A stretch of 64,000 nt of DNA from Massilia forsythiae (GCF_012849555.1 NZ_CP051685.1:5270001-5334000), one strand, 5' to 3'; positions 32,507 through 42,064 are shown, counted from the stretch's first letter. Made by a program: numbers and translations. Notes: generated by a model not told the origin, from the sequence alone.

Positions 32507-35500
32507 CCTGCGCGCGCTGCCCTTGCCCGCCGGCCGCTTGACCCGGAACCAGGCCGCATACAAGGCCGGCAGGAACAGCAGCGTCAGCGCCGTCGCCACC
32601 AGCAAGCCCCCCATGATCGCCACCGCCATCGGCCCCCAGAACACCGAGCGCGACAGCGGGATCATGGCCAGCGCCGCGGCCGCCGCGGTCAACAGGATCG
32701 GGCGGCAGCGCCGCACCGCCGATTCGACGATGGCATCCCAGGCCGGCACGCCGGCCGCGATCTCGTGCTCGATCTGGTCGACCAGGATCACCGAGTTACG
32801 GATGATCATGCCGAACAGCGCGATGACGCCCAGGTTGGCGACGAAGCCGAACGGCCGGTGCAGGACCAGCAGCGCCATCGCCGCGCCCGCCACGCCGAGC
32901 GGCCCGGTGAGGAATACCAGCAGCGCGCGCGAAAAGCTGTGCAGCTGCAGCATCAGCAGCGTGAACACGATGAACAGCACCAGCGGCACGTTGGCGGCGA
33001 TCGAGGCCTCGGCCTGGGAACTGTCGGCCGCGGCGCCGGCCAGCTTGATGTTGTAGCCGGCCGGCAGCCTGGCACGCAGGGCCGCCAGGCGCTCGCTCAC
33101 CTGGCTGGACACCGTCGGCCCCTGGATGCCGGCCACCACGTCCGACTGCACCATGATCGCCCACTCGCGCGCCTCGCGCCAGACCACGCCCGGCTCCCAT
33201 ACGAACTCGATGCGCGCCACCTGGCTCAGCGGCACCGGCTTGCCGGACGGCGTGGCGATATTGGTATTGGCCAGCACCGACATGCTGGAGCGTTCCTCGA
33301 GCGGCTGGCGCACCACGATGTCGATCAGCCGGTTGCTCTCCCGGAACTGGCCGACCGGCGTGCCGGACAGCACCATCGCCACCGTGCGCCGCACCGCCTG
33401 CGACGTCAAGCCGAGCGCGCGCAGCTTGTCCTGGTCGAGGTCCAGGCGCAATACCTTGACCGCCTCGTTCCAGTTGTCGTTGACGCCGACCGCGTTCGGA
33501 TTGGCGCGCAGGATATCCTTGACCTGGTCGGCCAAGCCGCGCACGGTGGCGATGTCCGGGCCGGTCACCTGGAACTGCACCGGATACGGCACCGGCGGCC
33601 CGTTCGGCAGCAATTTGACCCGTCCGCGCACTTCCGGGAAATCGGTGGCGAAGACTTGTTCGATCTTGTGCAGCAGGCGCTCGCGCGCCGCCGCGTCCCT
33701 GGGCAGCACCACGAATTGCGAGACGTTCGACTGCGGGAAGATCTGGTCGAGCGGCAGGTAGAAGCGCGGGCTGCCGGTGCCGACGTAGCTGGTGACGCTA
33801 TCCAGTTCCGGCTGGGCGCGCACGAAGCGCTCGAACTTCTTCGCCACCGCTTCGTTGGCGGCGAAGCTGGTGCCTTCCGGCAGCCAAGTCTCCACCATCA
33901 GCTCCAGGCGCGCCGAATCCGGGAAGAACTGCTTTTCGATGAACTTGAAGCCGAACACGCCCAGGCCGAACACCGCCAGCGACAGCGCGATGGTGGTGAA
34001 GCGCCACTCGACGCACCAGTTCACCGCGCGCCGGAAGCGCCGGTAGGCGAGCGTGTCGAACACCTCGTGGCCGTGGGCAGCGCCGTCGGCATGCGGCTGC
34101 ACGCGCAACAGCACGAAGCCGATGTAGGGGGTGAAGGTCACCGCCACCACCCACGACACCAGCAGCGCGATGGCGTTCACCGAGAACATCGAAAAGGTAT
34201 ATTCGCCGGCGGCCGACTTGGCCAGGCCGATCGGCAGGAAGCCGGCCGCCGTGATCAGGGTGCCGGTCAGCATCGGAAACGCGGTCGACGTATAGGCATA
34301 GGTGGCCGCTTCCAGGCGCGACATGCCCTCTTCCATTTTCCGCACCATCATCTCGACGGCGATGATGGCATCGTCCACCAGCAGGCCGAGCGCGATGATC
34401 AGCGCGCCCAGCGACACCTTGTGCAGCGAGATCTCGAAGATTTCCATGAACAGGAAGGTGATCGCCAGCACCAGCGGAATCGTCAGCGCCACCACCAGGC
34501 CGGGGCGCACGTCGATGCGCAGCTTGGGCTTGTTGTGCAGGCCGAGCGCCAGGAAGGACACCACCAGCACGATCACCACCGCCTCCACCAGCGTGTGCAT
34601 GAATTCGTTGACCGAGGCGGTGACCGCCGCCGGCTGGTTCGATACCCGCTCCAGCTCGATGCCGACCGGCAGCTGGGCGCGCACGCGCGCCACCGAGGCT
34701 TCCAGGCCCTTGCCCAGTTCGACGATGTTGCCGCCCTTTTCCATCGACACGCCCAGGCCGATCACGTCCTTGCCGTTGAAGCGCATCTTGTCGTGCGGCG
34801 GGTCCTGGTAGGCGCGCTCGACGCTGGCAAAGTCGCCCAGGCGGAAGCTCATGTTCCCGGCGCGCAGGCTCAGGTCTTCCAGCTGCCTGGCATTCTTGAT
34901 GGCGCCGCTCACGCGCACCTGCAGGTTCTCGCCCGGCGTGACCAGCAGGCCCGAGGTCTCGACCCCGTTCTGACCGGCGATCTGGGCGACGATGGTGTCG
35001 AACGGGATGCCGAGCTGGGCGAACTTCTGCTGCGAGAAGCGGATGTTGAGCTTTTCTTCCTGCACGCCGAACTGCTCGACCTTGGCCACCAGCGGCACTT
35101 TCAGCAATTGCTGGCGCACGAAGTCGGCATAGTCGCGCATCTCGGCATAGGTAAAGCCGTCGCCGGACAGGGCAAAGATGGAACCGTAGGTATCGCCGAA
35201 TTCGTCGTTGAAGTACGGGCCGTTGACGCCGGCCGGCAGGGTGCCGGCGATGTCGCCGATCTTCTTGCGCACCTGGTACCAGACCGCCGAGGTTTCCTTG
35301 GGCGGCGTCGATTCGCGCAGCTCCAGGATGATCGTCGTTTCGCCCGGCTTGGAAAAGCTGCGGATCTTGTCCACGTACGGCGTTTCCTGCAGCTTGCGCT
35401 CCAGCTTGTCGGTGACCTGCTGCGCCATCTGCACGCCGGTGGCGCCCGGCCAGTAGGCGCTGATCACCATGGCGCGGAAGGTGAACGGCGGGTCCTCGTC

Positions 35501-35611
35501 CTGGCCCAGCTTGCCGTAGCTGAGGATGCCGGCCACCAGCAGCGCGGCGATCAGGTAACGCGTCAGCGGAATGTGTTGCAGCGCCCAGCGCGACAGGTTG
35601 AAGCCCTTCAT
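32480..35611 (-). CDS. RND efflux permease (HAE1/AcrB-like)
   Basis: 1043 residues, typical for an inner-membrane RND pump with 12 spans and two large periplasmic loops. GILSYGKLGQDEDPPFTFRAM near the start, the TM4 proton-relay pair LLVDDAI, and a repeated second half ending in LFLPALYAAWFRVKRP identify the family. It exports drugs or other hydrophobic molecules by proton antiport. Its start overlaps the adaptor gene's stop by 4 bp, so the two are coupled. No outer-membrane factor gene or local regulator is present, so it must share a TolC-like channel encoded elsewhere. The C-terminal residues come from a palindromic repeat. Confidence 0.95.
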   Translation of the reverse strand: MKGFNLSRWALQHIPLTRYLIAALLVAGILSYGKLGQDEDPPFTFRAMVISAYWPGATGVQMAQQVTDKLERKLQETPYVDKIRSFSKPGETTIILELRESTPPKETSAVWYQVRKKIGDIAGTLPAGVNGPYFNDEFGDTYGSIFALSGDGFTYAEMRDYADFVRQQLLKVPLVAKVEQFGVQEEKLNIRFSQQKFAQLGIPFDTIVAQIAGQNGVETSGLLVTPGENLQVRVSGAIKNARQLEDLSLRAGNMSFRLGDFASVERAYQDPPHDKMRFNGKDVIGLGVSMEKGGNIVELGKGLEASVARVRAQLPVGIELERVSNQPAAVTASVNEFMHTLVEAVVIVLVVSFLALGLHNKPKLRIDVRPGLVVALTIPLVLAITFLFMEIFEISLHKVSLGALIIALGLLVDDAIIAVEMMVRKMEEGMSRLEAATYAYTSTAFPMLTGTLITAAGFLPIGLAKSAAGEYTFSMFSVNAIALLVSWVVAVTFTPYIGFVLLRVQPHADGAAHGHEVFDTLAYRRFRRAVNWCVEWRFTTIALSLAVFGLGVFGFKFIEKQFFPDSARLELMVETWLPEGTSFAANEAVAKKFERFVRAQPELDSVTSYVGTGSPRFYLPLDQIFPQSNVSQFVVLPRDAAARERLLHKIEQVFATDFPEVRGRVKLLPNGPPVPYPVQFQVTGPDIATVRGLADQVKDILRANPNAVGVNDNWNEAVKVLRLDLDQDKLRALGLTSQAVRRTVAMVLSGTPVGQFRESNRLIDIVVRQPLEERSSMSVLANTNIATPSGKPVPLSQVARIEFVWEPGVVWREAREWAIMVQSDVVAGIQGPTVSSQVSERLAALRARLPAGYNIKLAGAAADSSQAEASIAANVPLVLFIVFTLLMLQLHSFSRALLVFLTGPLGVAGAAMALLVLHRPFGFVANLGVIALFGMIIRNSVILVDQIEHEIAAGVPAWDAIVESAVRRCRPILLTAAAAALAMIPLSRSVFWGPMAVAIMGGLLVATALTLLFLPALYAAWFRVKRPAGKGSARRVDDATVDA

Positions 35612-37326
35612 CGGGCCGCTCCGGCGGCCTTGGCCGCGTGCACCGGATGGCGCGCGGCGGCCTTGGCGCTTGGATGGACGTTCTTGCCGTTCTTGCCGCC
35701 GCTACGCTTGTCCGCCTTTTTCTGGTGGTTTTTGTCGGCCTTTTTCGGGCTTGTCTTGCCGCTCTTTCCGGCAGCGCGCCTGTCGATCGGCTTCGATGCC
35801 GGCTTGGCCGCGGCATTGCTTGCCGGCGCGGCGGCCGGCTTGGCCGGCGCCAGGCTGGAGGCGACCAGCCCGCCCGCCGCGACGCCGGCCACGCCCAGCG
35901 CGGGCGCGGCGATCGCCGGCGCCGCCGCGGCAGGCGTGCCGCTGCCGGACGCCGTGGCGCCCGCGCCGCTGCTGCCGCTGGCCGTACTGCCGCCCGTGGC
36001 CGTACTGCCGCTTGCGCCGGGCGCCGCCTGTGGAGCGGCGGACGGCGTGCCGGCAGCGGCCGACGGCGGGGCCGCCGGCGCGGCTGCGCCGGCACCCTTG
36101 GCGCCATCGCCCGTGCCCGCGCCGCCGTTGGCTTCCGCCTCGGCATCGCCGCGGCGCGCCACGTCGGCGCGCAGGATGCGCACCTTCTGGCCTTCCTTGA
36201 GCAGGTTGACGCCGGCCGTCACCACCACCTGGCCGGGACGCACGCCCTGCGCAAGCAGCACGTCGTTGTCGACGACGCCGCCGACCCGCACCGGCGTCAG
36301 CTTGACGGCGTCGTTCTCGATCACCCACACCGAGGTCGCGCCCTTGTCCTGGTACAGCGCCGACAGCGGGGCGCGCACCTGGCCGGCGGCGCCGGCCCCG
36401 CCCCGGCGCACCAGCTCCACCGCGGCGGTCATGCCCATGCGCACGTCGTCGCGCGCCGGCACGCTGACCTTGACCGCATAGGTACGGGTGGCCGCATCGG
36501 CCATCGGCGCCACCTCGCGGATGCTGCCGCGGATGCTGCGCCCGGGGTCGGCCCACAGGCGCACCTTGACGTCGTCGACCTTGCGTATATGGGATACCTG
36601 ATCTTCCGGCACGCCGATCACGACTTCCTTTTCGTCGGTGCGCGCCACCCGTAGCACCGGCGCGCCGGCCTGGACCACCTGGCCGACCTCGGCGTCGATG
36701 GCGGTGACCACGCCGTCGGCGTCGGCTTCCAGGTTGGCGTAGCGCGCCTGGTTGGCTTGTTCGCCGAGCGCGGCGCGCGCCGCCTCGACGCTGGCCTCGC
36801 CGGAACGCAGCGCCGCCGCCTTCTGGTCGAGCACCGCCTGGCTGACGAAATTCTGGGCGCGCAAGTCCTGGTAGCGCTTGAGTTCGGCGCGCGCCAGGTC
36901 GAGCGTGGTCTGCGCCGCGCGCAGGTTGGCCTGCGCTTGCGCCTGGCCCAGGCGCAAGTCTTGCGGATCGAGCTGCATGAGGAGCTGGCCGCGCTTGACC
37001 ACGGTGCCGACGTCGACCTTGCGCGCGCTGATCTTCCCGCCGACGCGAAAACCCAGTCCGGATTCATAACGCGGACGCACGTCGCCCGAGAACACGGCGC
37101 TGACGTCGCCGTTGGCGGCGGCCAGCGTGGCGGCGCGCACCGGACGCACGTCCGCCACCGGCGGCGCCGGCTTGGAACAGGCCGCCAGCAGCGAGGAGAA
37201 CAGCACGGGAAGTACAAATGCGGACAAGACCCTGGAGGCGCCGGGCGCCCGCAACCGCAAGGCCAGGCTGCGCGCGCCGCCTGCGCGTTGCGGCAGGCAC
37301 GGCGGGATGAAACGAAAAACGGACAC
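35608..37326 (-). CDS. RND efflux periplasmic adaptor lipoprotein with a long basic C-terminal tail
   Basis: 572 residues from the GTG at 37326, which has GAGGA 7 nt upstream. SSLLAAC ends in Cys50, a lipobox after a hydrophobic stretch. Residues 60-390 are a normal HlyD/AcrA-type membrane-fusion protein: barrel-sandwich halves (GKISARKVDVGTVVKRGQLL; DGVVTAIDAEVGQVVQAGAP), a helical hairpin between them, and a beta-barrel with KVSVPARDDVRMGMTAAVE. After about 390 the family should end. Here about 180 more residues follow: an Ala/Gly/Ser/Thr-rich stretch, then from about 515 a Lys/Arg/His-rich tail with KKADKNHQKKADKR resembling histone H1. The stop overlaps the pump's ATG, which supports the tail being translated. 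Confidence 0.92.
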   Translation of the reverse strand: MSVFRFIPPCLPQRAGGARSLALRLRAPGASRVLSAFVLPVLFSSLLAACSKPAPPVADVRPVRAATLAAANGDVSAVFSGDVRPRYESGLGFRVGGKISARKVDVGTVVKRGQLLMQLDPQDLRLGQAQAQANLRAAQTTLDLARAELKRYQDLRAQNFVSQAVLDQKAAALRSGEASVEAARAALGEQANQARYANLEADADGVVTAIDAEVGQVVQAGAPVLRVARTDEKEVVIGVPEDQVSHIRKVDDVKVRLWADPGRSIRGSIREVAPMADAATRTYAVKVSVPARDDVRMGMTAAVELVRRGGAGAAGQVRAPLSALYQDKGATSVWVIENDAVKLTPVRVGGVVDNDVLLAQGVRPGQVVVTAGVNLLKEGQKVRILRADVARRGDAEAEANGGAGTGDGAKGAGAAAPAAPPSAAAGTPSAAPQAAPGASGSTATGGSTASGSSGAGATASGSGTPAAAAPAIAAPALGVAGVAAGGLVASSLAPAKPAAAPASNAAAKPASKPIDRRAAGKSGKTSPKKADKNHQKKADKRSGGKNGKNVHPSAKAAARHPVHAAKAAGAAR

Positions 37327-37552
37327 GGTGTCTTCCTCTATGGTCACGGCGCCTGCCGGGACGGTTGGGCACTTCTGCGAACCTGCTGCGCATTGCCTGC
37401 TGCAGCGGCCGATCATGCTGCTGCCGGGGAGTGGTTCGAGGCTTCCTTGATTTTTATCCCAGCAATTATAATCATGCAAATACATTGCAGTAAATGACAG
37501 AAATGACGAATGCGTCATGAATGTCCTTGCCGGCCTTGCGCCGAATTGTCCC

Positions 37553-38374
37553 ATGCCCGTCGATCATTACGAAAATTTTCCTGTCGCATCGATCCTGCTG
37601 CCGCGCCGCCTGGTGCCGGCGGTCGAGGCGATCTATGCGTTCGCGCGCAGCGCCGACGACCTGGCCGACGAGGGCGACGCCGCGCCGCCCGCGCGCCTGG
37701 CCGCGTTGCAGGCGTACGACGACGCGCTCGACGCCATCGGGCACGGCGCGGCGCCGCCGGCCGGCCCGGATGCGCCGATGTTCGCGCGCCTGGGCGCCGT
37801 GATCGGGCAGTACCGCCTGCCGCTGCAGCCGCTGCGCGACCTGCTGAGCGCGTTCCGCCAGGACGTGGTCACGCCGCGCTATGCCGACTACGCTTCCCTG
37901 CTCGACTATTGCCGCCGTTCTGCCAACCCGGTCGGGCGCCTGATGCTGGCCCTGTACGGCGTGGCCGACGAGGCCAGCCTGCGCCGTTCGGATGCGGTAT
38001 GCAGCGCCCTGCAACTGATCAACTTCTGGCAGGACGTCGGCATCGACATCGGCAAGGGCCGCATCTACCTGCCGCAGGAAGACCTGCAGCGCTTCGGCGT
38101 GGCGGAAGCGGATATCGGGCAAGCGCGCACCGGCCCGGCCTGGCGCGCATTGATGGGCTTCGAGGTCGACCGGGCGCGCGCCCTGATGCTGGAGGGCGCG
38201 CCGCTGGCGACGCGCCTGCCGGGGCGCATCGGCTGGGAGCTGCGCATGGTGGTGCAAGGCGGGCTGCGCATCCTGGAAGCGATCGAGCGCGCCGACTACG
38301 ACGTCTTCCGCAGGCGGCCCAGGCTGGGACGCATGGACTGGCTGGCGGTCGGCTGGCGCGCGCTGCGCATGTAG
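37553..38374 (+). CDS. hpnC: squalene synthase HpnC (hydroxysqualene synthase)
   Basis: 273 residues from the ATG at 37553, where homologues usually begin (MPVDHYENFPVAS). An ATG 12 codons earlier (37517) is possible, but neither has a good ribosome site. The trans-prenyltransferase motifs are FARSADDLADEGD and NFWQDVGIDIGKGR, the two Mg-diphosphate binding Asp clusters. In the HpnCDE route HpnD makes presqualene diphosphate, HpnC converts it to hydroxysqualene and HpnE reduces that to squalene. It is the first gene of the set, divergent from the efflux adaptor. Confidence 0.93.
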   Translation: MPVDHYENFPVASILLPRRLVPAVEAIYAFARSADDLADEGDAAPPARLAALQAYDDALDAIGHGAAPPAGPDAPMFARLGAVIGQYRLPLQPLRDLLSAFRQDVVTPRYADYASLLDYCRRSANPVGRLMLALYGVADEASLRRSDAVCSALQLINFWQDVGIDIGKGRIYLPQEDLQRFGVAEADIGQARTGPAWRALMGFEVDRARALMLEGAPLATRLPGRIGWELRMVVQGGLRILEAIERADYDVFRRRPRLGRMDWLAVGWRALRM

Positions 38375-38398
38375 GCCGGCATCCGACCAGCGCCGTTC

Positions 38399-38440
38399 GA
38401 GGGCGCAACAAGCGTGCTGTAAAAACCGCCTTGCGCCCTC
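38399..38440. other. 10-bp perfect hairpin between hpnC and hpnD
   Basis: GAGGGCGCAA and TTGCGCCCTC with a 22-nt loop, 25 bp after the hpnC stop. No T run follows on the plus strand, so its role is uncertain (processing site or weak attenuator). Confidence 0.55.
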
Positions 38441-38499
38441 ATCTGCGCTTCCATCGGATATAGAATAGCGGACTTGCTCCGCAAACTTGCATTTTTCAT

Positions 38500-39333
38500 A
38501 TGTCTCCCGACGAATACTGCCAACAAAAGACCGTACAAAGCGGCTCCAGCTTCTACTACAGCTTCCTGTTCCTGCCGCCCGAGCGGCGCCGGGCGATCAC
38601 GGCGCTGTACGCGTTCTGCCGGGAAGTCGACGATACCGTGGACGAGACCAGCGACGGTTCGGTGGCGCGCATCAAGCTGGCCTGGTGGCGCAACGAGGTG
38701 GCGGCGATGTATGGCGGCACGCCCACGCACCCGGTGATGCTGGCATTGCAGCCGCACCTGGGCGCCTACGACCTGAAGCAGGAACACCTGCAGGCGATCA
38801 TCGACGGCATGGAGATGGACCTGGACCAGTCGCGCTACCTCGACTATGCGGGCCTGCGCAAGTACTGCTGGCACGTGGCCGGCGTGGTCGGCATCCTGTC
38901 GGCCAGCATCTTCGGCGTCAGCACCCCGCAGACGCTGCAGTATGCGGAAAAGCTGGGCCTGGCGTTCCAGCTGACCAACATCATCCGCGACGTCGGCGAG
39001 GATGCGCGCAAGGGCCGCATCTACCTGCCGGTGAACGAACTGCAGCAGTTCGGCGTGACCGCGGCCGACCTGCTGAACGCGCGCCACAGCGACAAGTTCG
39101 AAGCCCTGATGAAGTTCCAGGCCGACCGCGCGCGCGCCATCTACGACGAGGCCTTCGCGCTGCTGCCGAAGCAGGACCGGCGCGCCCAGCGGCCCGGCCT
39201 GATGATGGCGGCGATCTACCGCACCGTGCTCGACGAGGTCGAGCGTGACGGCTTCCACGTGCTGACCCAGCGCATCTCGCTGACGCCGCTGCGCAAATTG
39301 TGGCTGGCCTGGAAGACCTATGTCCGCAACTAG
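38500..39333 (+). CDS. hpnD: presqualene diphosphate synthase HpnD
   Basis: 277 residues with the HpnD pattern: SGSSFYYSFLFLPPERRRAI at the start, FCREVDDTVDETSD and NIIRDVGEDARKGRIYLP as the two Asp-rich substrate motifs. It condenses two farnesyl diphosphates to presqualene diphosphate in the cytoplasm or at the membrane. Its 3' end overlaps hpnE by 14 bp, so those two are coupled, while 125 bp separate it from hpnC. Confidence 0.95.
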   Translation: MSPDEYCQQKTVQSGSSFYYSFLFLPPERRRAITALYAFCREVDDTVDETSDGSVARIKLAWWRNEVAAMYGGTPTHPVMLALQPHLGAYDLKQEHLQAIIDGMEMDLDQSRYLDYAGLRKYCWHVAGVVGILSASIFGVSTPQTLQYAEKLGLAFQLTNIIRDVGEDARKGRIYLPVNELQQFGVTAADLLNARHSDKFEALMKFQADRARAIYDEAFALLPKQDRRAQRPGLMMAAIYRTVLDEVERDGFHVLTQRISLTPLRKLWLAWKTYVRN

Positions 39334-40858
39334 CAGGACAGCGGCAAGCGAGGTGCCCGCACGGCGGGTGGCGGTGGTCGGCGGCGGCTGGGCCGGCTGC
39401 GCCGCCGCCGTGGCGCTGGCCGACGCCGGCGCCGCCGTCACCGTGTACGAGGCGGCGCGCACGCTGGGCGGCCGCGCGCGCGCGCTCGATGCGCACGGGC
39501 GCCGCCTCGACAACGGCCAGCACATCCTGCTGGGCGCCTACGCCGACACGCTGGGCCTGCTGCGCCGGGTCGGCATCGACGCGCGCCAGGCGCTGCTGCG
39601 CCTGCCGCTGCAGATGCGCTATCCGCCGGCCGGCGCCCGGCACGCCGCCGACCCGCAGCAGCCGTGGATGGACTTCGTGGCGCCGCGCCTGCCGGCGCCG
39701 CTGCACATGCTGGCCGCGCTGCTGCGCGCCAAGGGGCTGGAACGCGCCGACAAGCTGGCGCTGGCGCGTTTTTCCACCAGCGCGCGCTGGATGGGCTGGC
39801 AGCTGAACGACGATTGCAGCGTGGCCGAACTGCTGGAGCGCTTCGACCAGACCGCGCGCCTGGTGCGCCTGATGTGGCGTCCGCTGTGCCTGGCCGCGCT
39901 GAACACCGCGCCCGAGCACGCCTCGGCCCAGGTGTTTCTGGCGGTGCTGCGCGACAGCCTGGGCGCCAGGCGCGCGGCTTCCGACATGCTGCTGCCGCGC
40001 CTGCTGCTGGACGAACTGTTCCCGCAAGCCGCTCGCCGCCACGTGGAAGCGCGCGGCGGCCGCGTGCTGTGCGGCGCCCGTGTCGAGGCGCTGGCGCAGG
40101 ACGGCGCGCTCTGGCGGGTGCAGGCGTGCGCCATGGCGGCCGGTGCGCAGCCGGCAAGCGCCGCGCCGTCCGGCCCGCTGCCGGCGGCCGGCGTGGCGCC
40201 GGGTGCGCAGGCTGGCGCGGCGGCACCGTCCGCACCGTCCACGGCGGCCACGTACGACGCGGTGGTGCTGGCCACCGCGCCCTGGCAGGCCGCCGGCCTG
40301 CTGCGCGCGCTGCCCGGCGCCGCAGCGCTGGCAGACCGGCTCGACGCCTTCGCCTACGAACCGATCTCCACGGTCTACCTGCAGTACGAACCGGCGCTGC
40401 GCCTGCCGCTGCCCTTCTGCGCCCTGCTCGACGAGCCCGAGCGCGGCGCCTGGGGCCAGTTCGTGTTCGACCGCGGCCAGCTCGACCCCGGCCAGGGCGG
40501 TCTGCTGGCGGTGGTGATCAGCGGCGCCTCGGCCGCCGCCGGGCTGCCGCGCGCGGCGCTGGCCGAGGCGGTGGCGCGCCAGCTGGCGCACGCCTTCGGC
40601 GTTGCGGCGCTGGCGCGGCCGGCCTGGCACCAGGTGATCAGCGAAAAGCGCGCCACCTTCGCCTGCACGCCCGCCCTCGACCGCCCCGCCAACGCCACCG
40701 GCATCGCCGGCCTGGTACTGGCCGGCGACTACACCGCCAGCGACTATCCGGCCACGCTCGAATCGGCGGTGCGCAGCGGCCTGCAGGCGGCGCGCCTGGC
40801 GGGGCAGCCAAGCGGGCGGCAACCGGCGCAGCCGGCCGGCGCGTCCGTCGCCGCCTGA
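39320..40858 (+). CDS. hpnE: hydroxysqualene dehydroxylase HpnE (FAD-dependent)
   Basis: 512 residues. The N-terminal Rossmann FAD site is RVAVVGGGWAGCAAAVALADAG, followed by LGGRARALDAHGRRLDNGQHILLGAY. The C-terminal FAD-contact region is GLVLAGDYTASDYPATLESAVRSG. It reduces hydroxysqualene to squalene. A roughly 45-residue Ala/Gly/Ser/Pro-rich insertion at about 272-312 breaks the otherwise conserved fold and is probably a surface loop. A squalene-hopene cyclase gene is not nearby. Confidence 0.94.
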   Translation: MSATSRTAASEVPARRVAVVGGGWAGCAAAVALADAGAAVTVYEAARTLGGRARALDAHGRRLDNGQHILLGAYADTLGLLRRVGIDARQALLRLPLQMRYPPAGARHAADPQQPWMDFVAPRLPAPLHMLAALLRAKGLERADKLALARFSTSARWMGWQLNDDCSVAELLERFDQTARLVRLMWRPLCLAALNTAPEHASAQVFLAVLRDSLGARRAASDMLLPRLLLDELFPQAARRHVEARGGRVLCGARVEALAQDGALWRVQACAMAAGAQPASAAPSGPLPAAGVAPGAQAGAAAPSAPSTAATYDAVVLATAPWQAAGLLRALPGAAALADRLDAFAYEPISTVYLQYEPALRLPLPFCALLDEPERGAWGQFVFDRGQLDPGQGGLLAVVISGASAAAGLPRAALAEAVARQLAHAFGVAALARPAWHQVISEKRATFACTPALDRPANATGIAGLVLAGDYTASDYPATLESAVRSGLQAARLAGQPSGRQPAQPAGASVAA

Positions 40859-40974
40859 TGCAGCCTGCGCCGCGAATCCTGCAGGCCGTCGCACCGCCGT
40901 GGTGCGCGCGGCCGGACGCCGCTACGCTCCGAGTGTCGACAACCGCGTCATCCGATCGCACAGGAGCGTTCCTC

Positions 40975-41118
40975 ATGAATTTCCAACTGGGCTTGCGCAC
41001 GCTCGCCATCCTGGCGCTGGTGGCCGCCGCCACCGTGCTGCTGGCCAGCCCGGCCCTGGTCGGCGCCGCCGGCCCCAACCCGGCCCTGGGCCTGCTGCCC
41101 CTCGTCGGGCACCACTGA
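40975..41118 (+). CDS. small hydrophobic peptide, 47 residues
   Basis: MNFQLGLRTLAILALVAAATVLLA opens a single hydrophobic helix, followed by a short Pro/Gly-rich end (NPALGLLPLVGHH). CAGGAG lies 8 nt before the ATG. It starts 117 bp after hpnE and ends 12 bp before the HAAS-domain gene, so it probably opens that small operon. It may be a membrane peptide or a secreted pro-peptide. No family is recognised. Confidence 0.6.
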   Translation: MNFQLGLRTLAILALVAAATVLLASPALVGAAGPNPALGLLPLVGHH

Positions 41119-41130
41119 CGCGGCGCGGCA

Positions 41131-42057
41131 ATGGACAAGCTGGCATACCTCGATGCGCTCAAGCGCGCCATGCTCGGCCTGCCGCCGGCGACGCAGGCCA
41201 GGACGCTCGCCTACTACGAGCAGCGCTTCGTCGACGGTCTGGTCGCCGGACGCAGCGAACAGGAGGTGGCCGACGAGCTGGACGAGCCGCGCAAGATCGC
41301 CATGACGCTGCGCGCCAGCGCCCACCTGTCCACGCTGGCCGCAACCGATGACGCAGGGCGCGCAAGCGCCGCGCAAGCGCCGGCCGGCAGCGCGCAGGCG
41401 GCCGGCGCCGCTGCGCGTGCCGGCGCCCTGCCGCGGCCCGTCAACGCGCTGCGCCTGGCGGCGTCGGCGCTCGGGCTGGCGATCTTCAACCTGTTCATGA
41501 TCGTGCCGGCGCTGGTGTACGCCGCCCTGCTGTTCTCGCTGTACCTGTGCGCACTGACCTTTTACCTGGCCGGCATCGCCACCACCGCCAGCGGGCTGGC
41601 CGGCGTCAACGAACTGGTGCTGGACTGGCCCTCGCGGCTGCCGGCCGCCGCCCGGGACAACCGCCCGGAACGCGAGACGCGCGTACTGATCGGCCCCAGC
41701 GGCATCGAAGTGCGCCGCGAGCGCGACGGCGATGGCGCGCGCCCGCGAGCGCCGGACGACGGCGCGCCGCAGGAAGGCGAAGCGGACGCAGCGGACCAGG
41801 ATGCGCCGGGCGACGCCGCGCCGCAGCGGCGCAGCGAGCGCTCGCGCGTGCTGCGCGGCGCCGAGGCGGTGGCCGACGGCAGCGTGCGCATCAGCACCGG
41901 CATGGACGCCGAGTCGCGCACCACCCAGACCCTGGTAGGGCTGGGCATGGTGCTGGGCGGGATCGCATTGTTCCTGGTGTCGCTGGTGGTCAGCCGCTAC
42001 ACGCTGGCCGGGTGCCGGCGCTACGTCCAGATGAACCGTTCCCTGCTGAAGGGTTGA
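41131..42057 (+). CDS. HAAS/DUF1700-type membrane protein
   Basis: 308 residues. Residues 1-60 match the HAAS helical domain (YLDALKRAMLGLPPATQARTL, YYEQRFVDGLVAGRSEQEVADELDEPRKIA), which occurs with PadR-type regulation and membrane stress modules. Two hydrophobic segments at about 110-155, a charged Asp/Glu/Arg-rich linker at about 190-250, and a final membrane span near 270-292 follow. It ends 7 bp before the GIN-domain gene. The pairing of HAAS with DUF2807/DUF4097-like proteins is known in other phyla, but the function is unknown. Confidence 0.78.
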   Translation: MDKLAYLDALKRAMLGLPPATQARTLAYYEQRFVDGLVAGRSEQEVADELDEPRKIAMTLRASAHLSTLAATDDAGRASAAQAPAGSAQAAGAAARAGALPRPVNALRLAASALGLAIFNLFMIVPALVYAALLFSLYLCALTFYLAGIATTASGLAGVNELVLDWPSRLPAAARDNRPERETRVLIGPSGIEVRRERDGDGARPRAPDDGAPQEGEADAADQDAPGDAAPQRRSERSRVLRGAEAVADGSVRISTGMDAESRTTQTLVGLGMVLGGIALFLVSLVVSRYTLAGCRRYVQMNRSLLKG

Positions 42058-42064
42058 GAACACC

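Noticed and set aside
35638..36654. Plus-strand frame overlapping the adaptor's odd C-terminal tail, considered as a real gene that would explain the tail as a shadow
   Set aside because: It is Arg/Ala-rich with no recognisable domain and no ribosome site, while the sense frame ends exactly in a 4-bp overlap with the pump start, so the tail was kept as real.
37517..37552. Longer start for hpnC (12 extra residues)
   Set aside because: Homologues begin at or near MPVDHYENFPVAS, and the upstream ATG has no better ribosome site; it remains possible.
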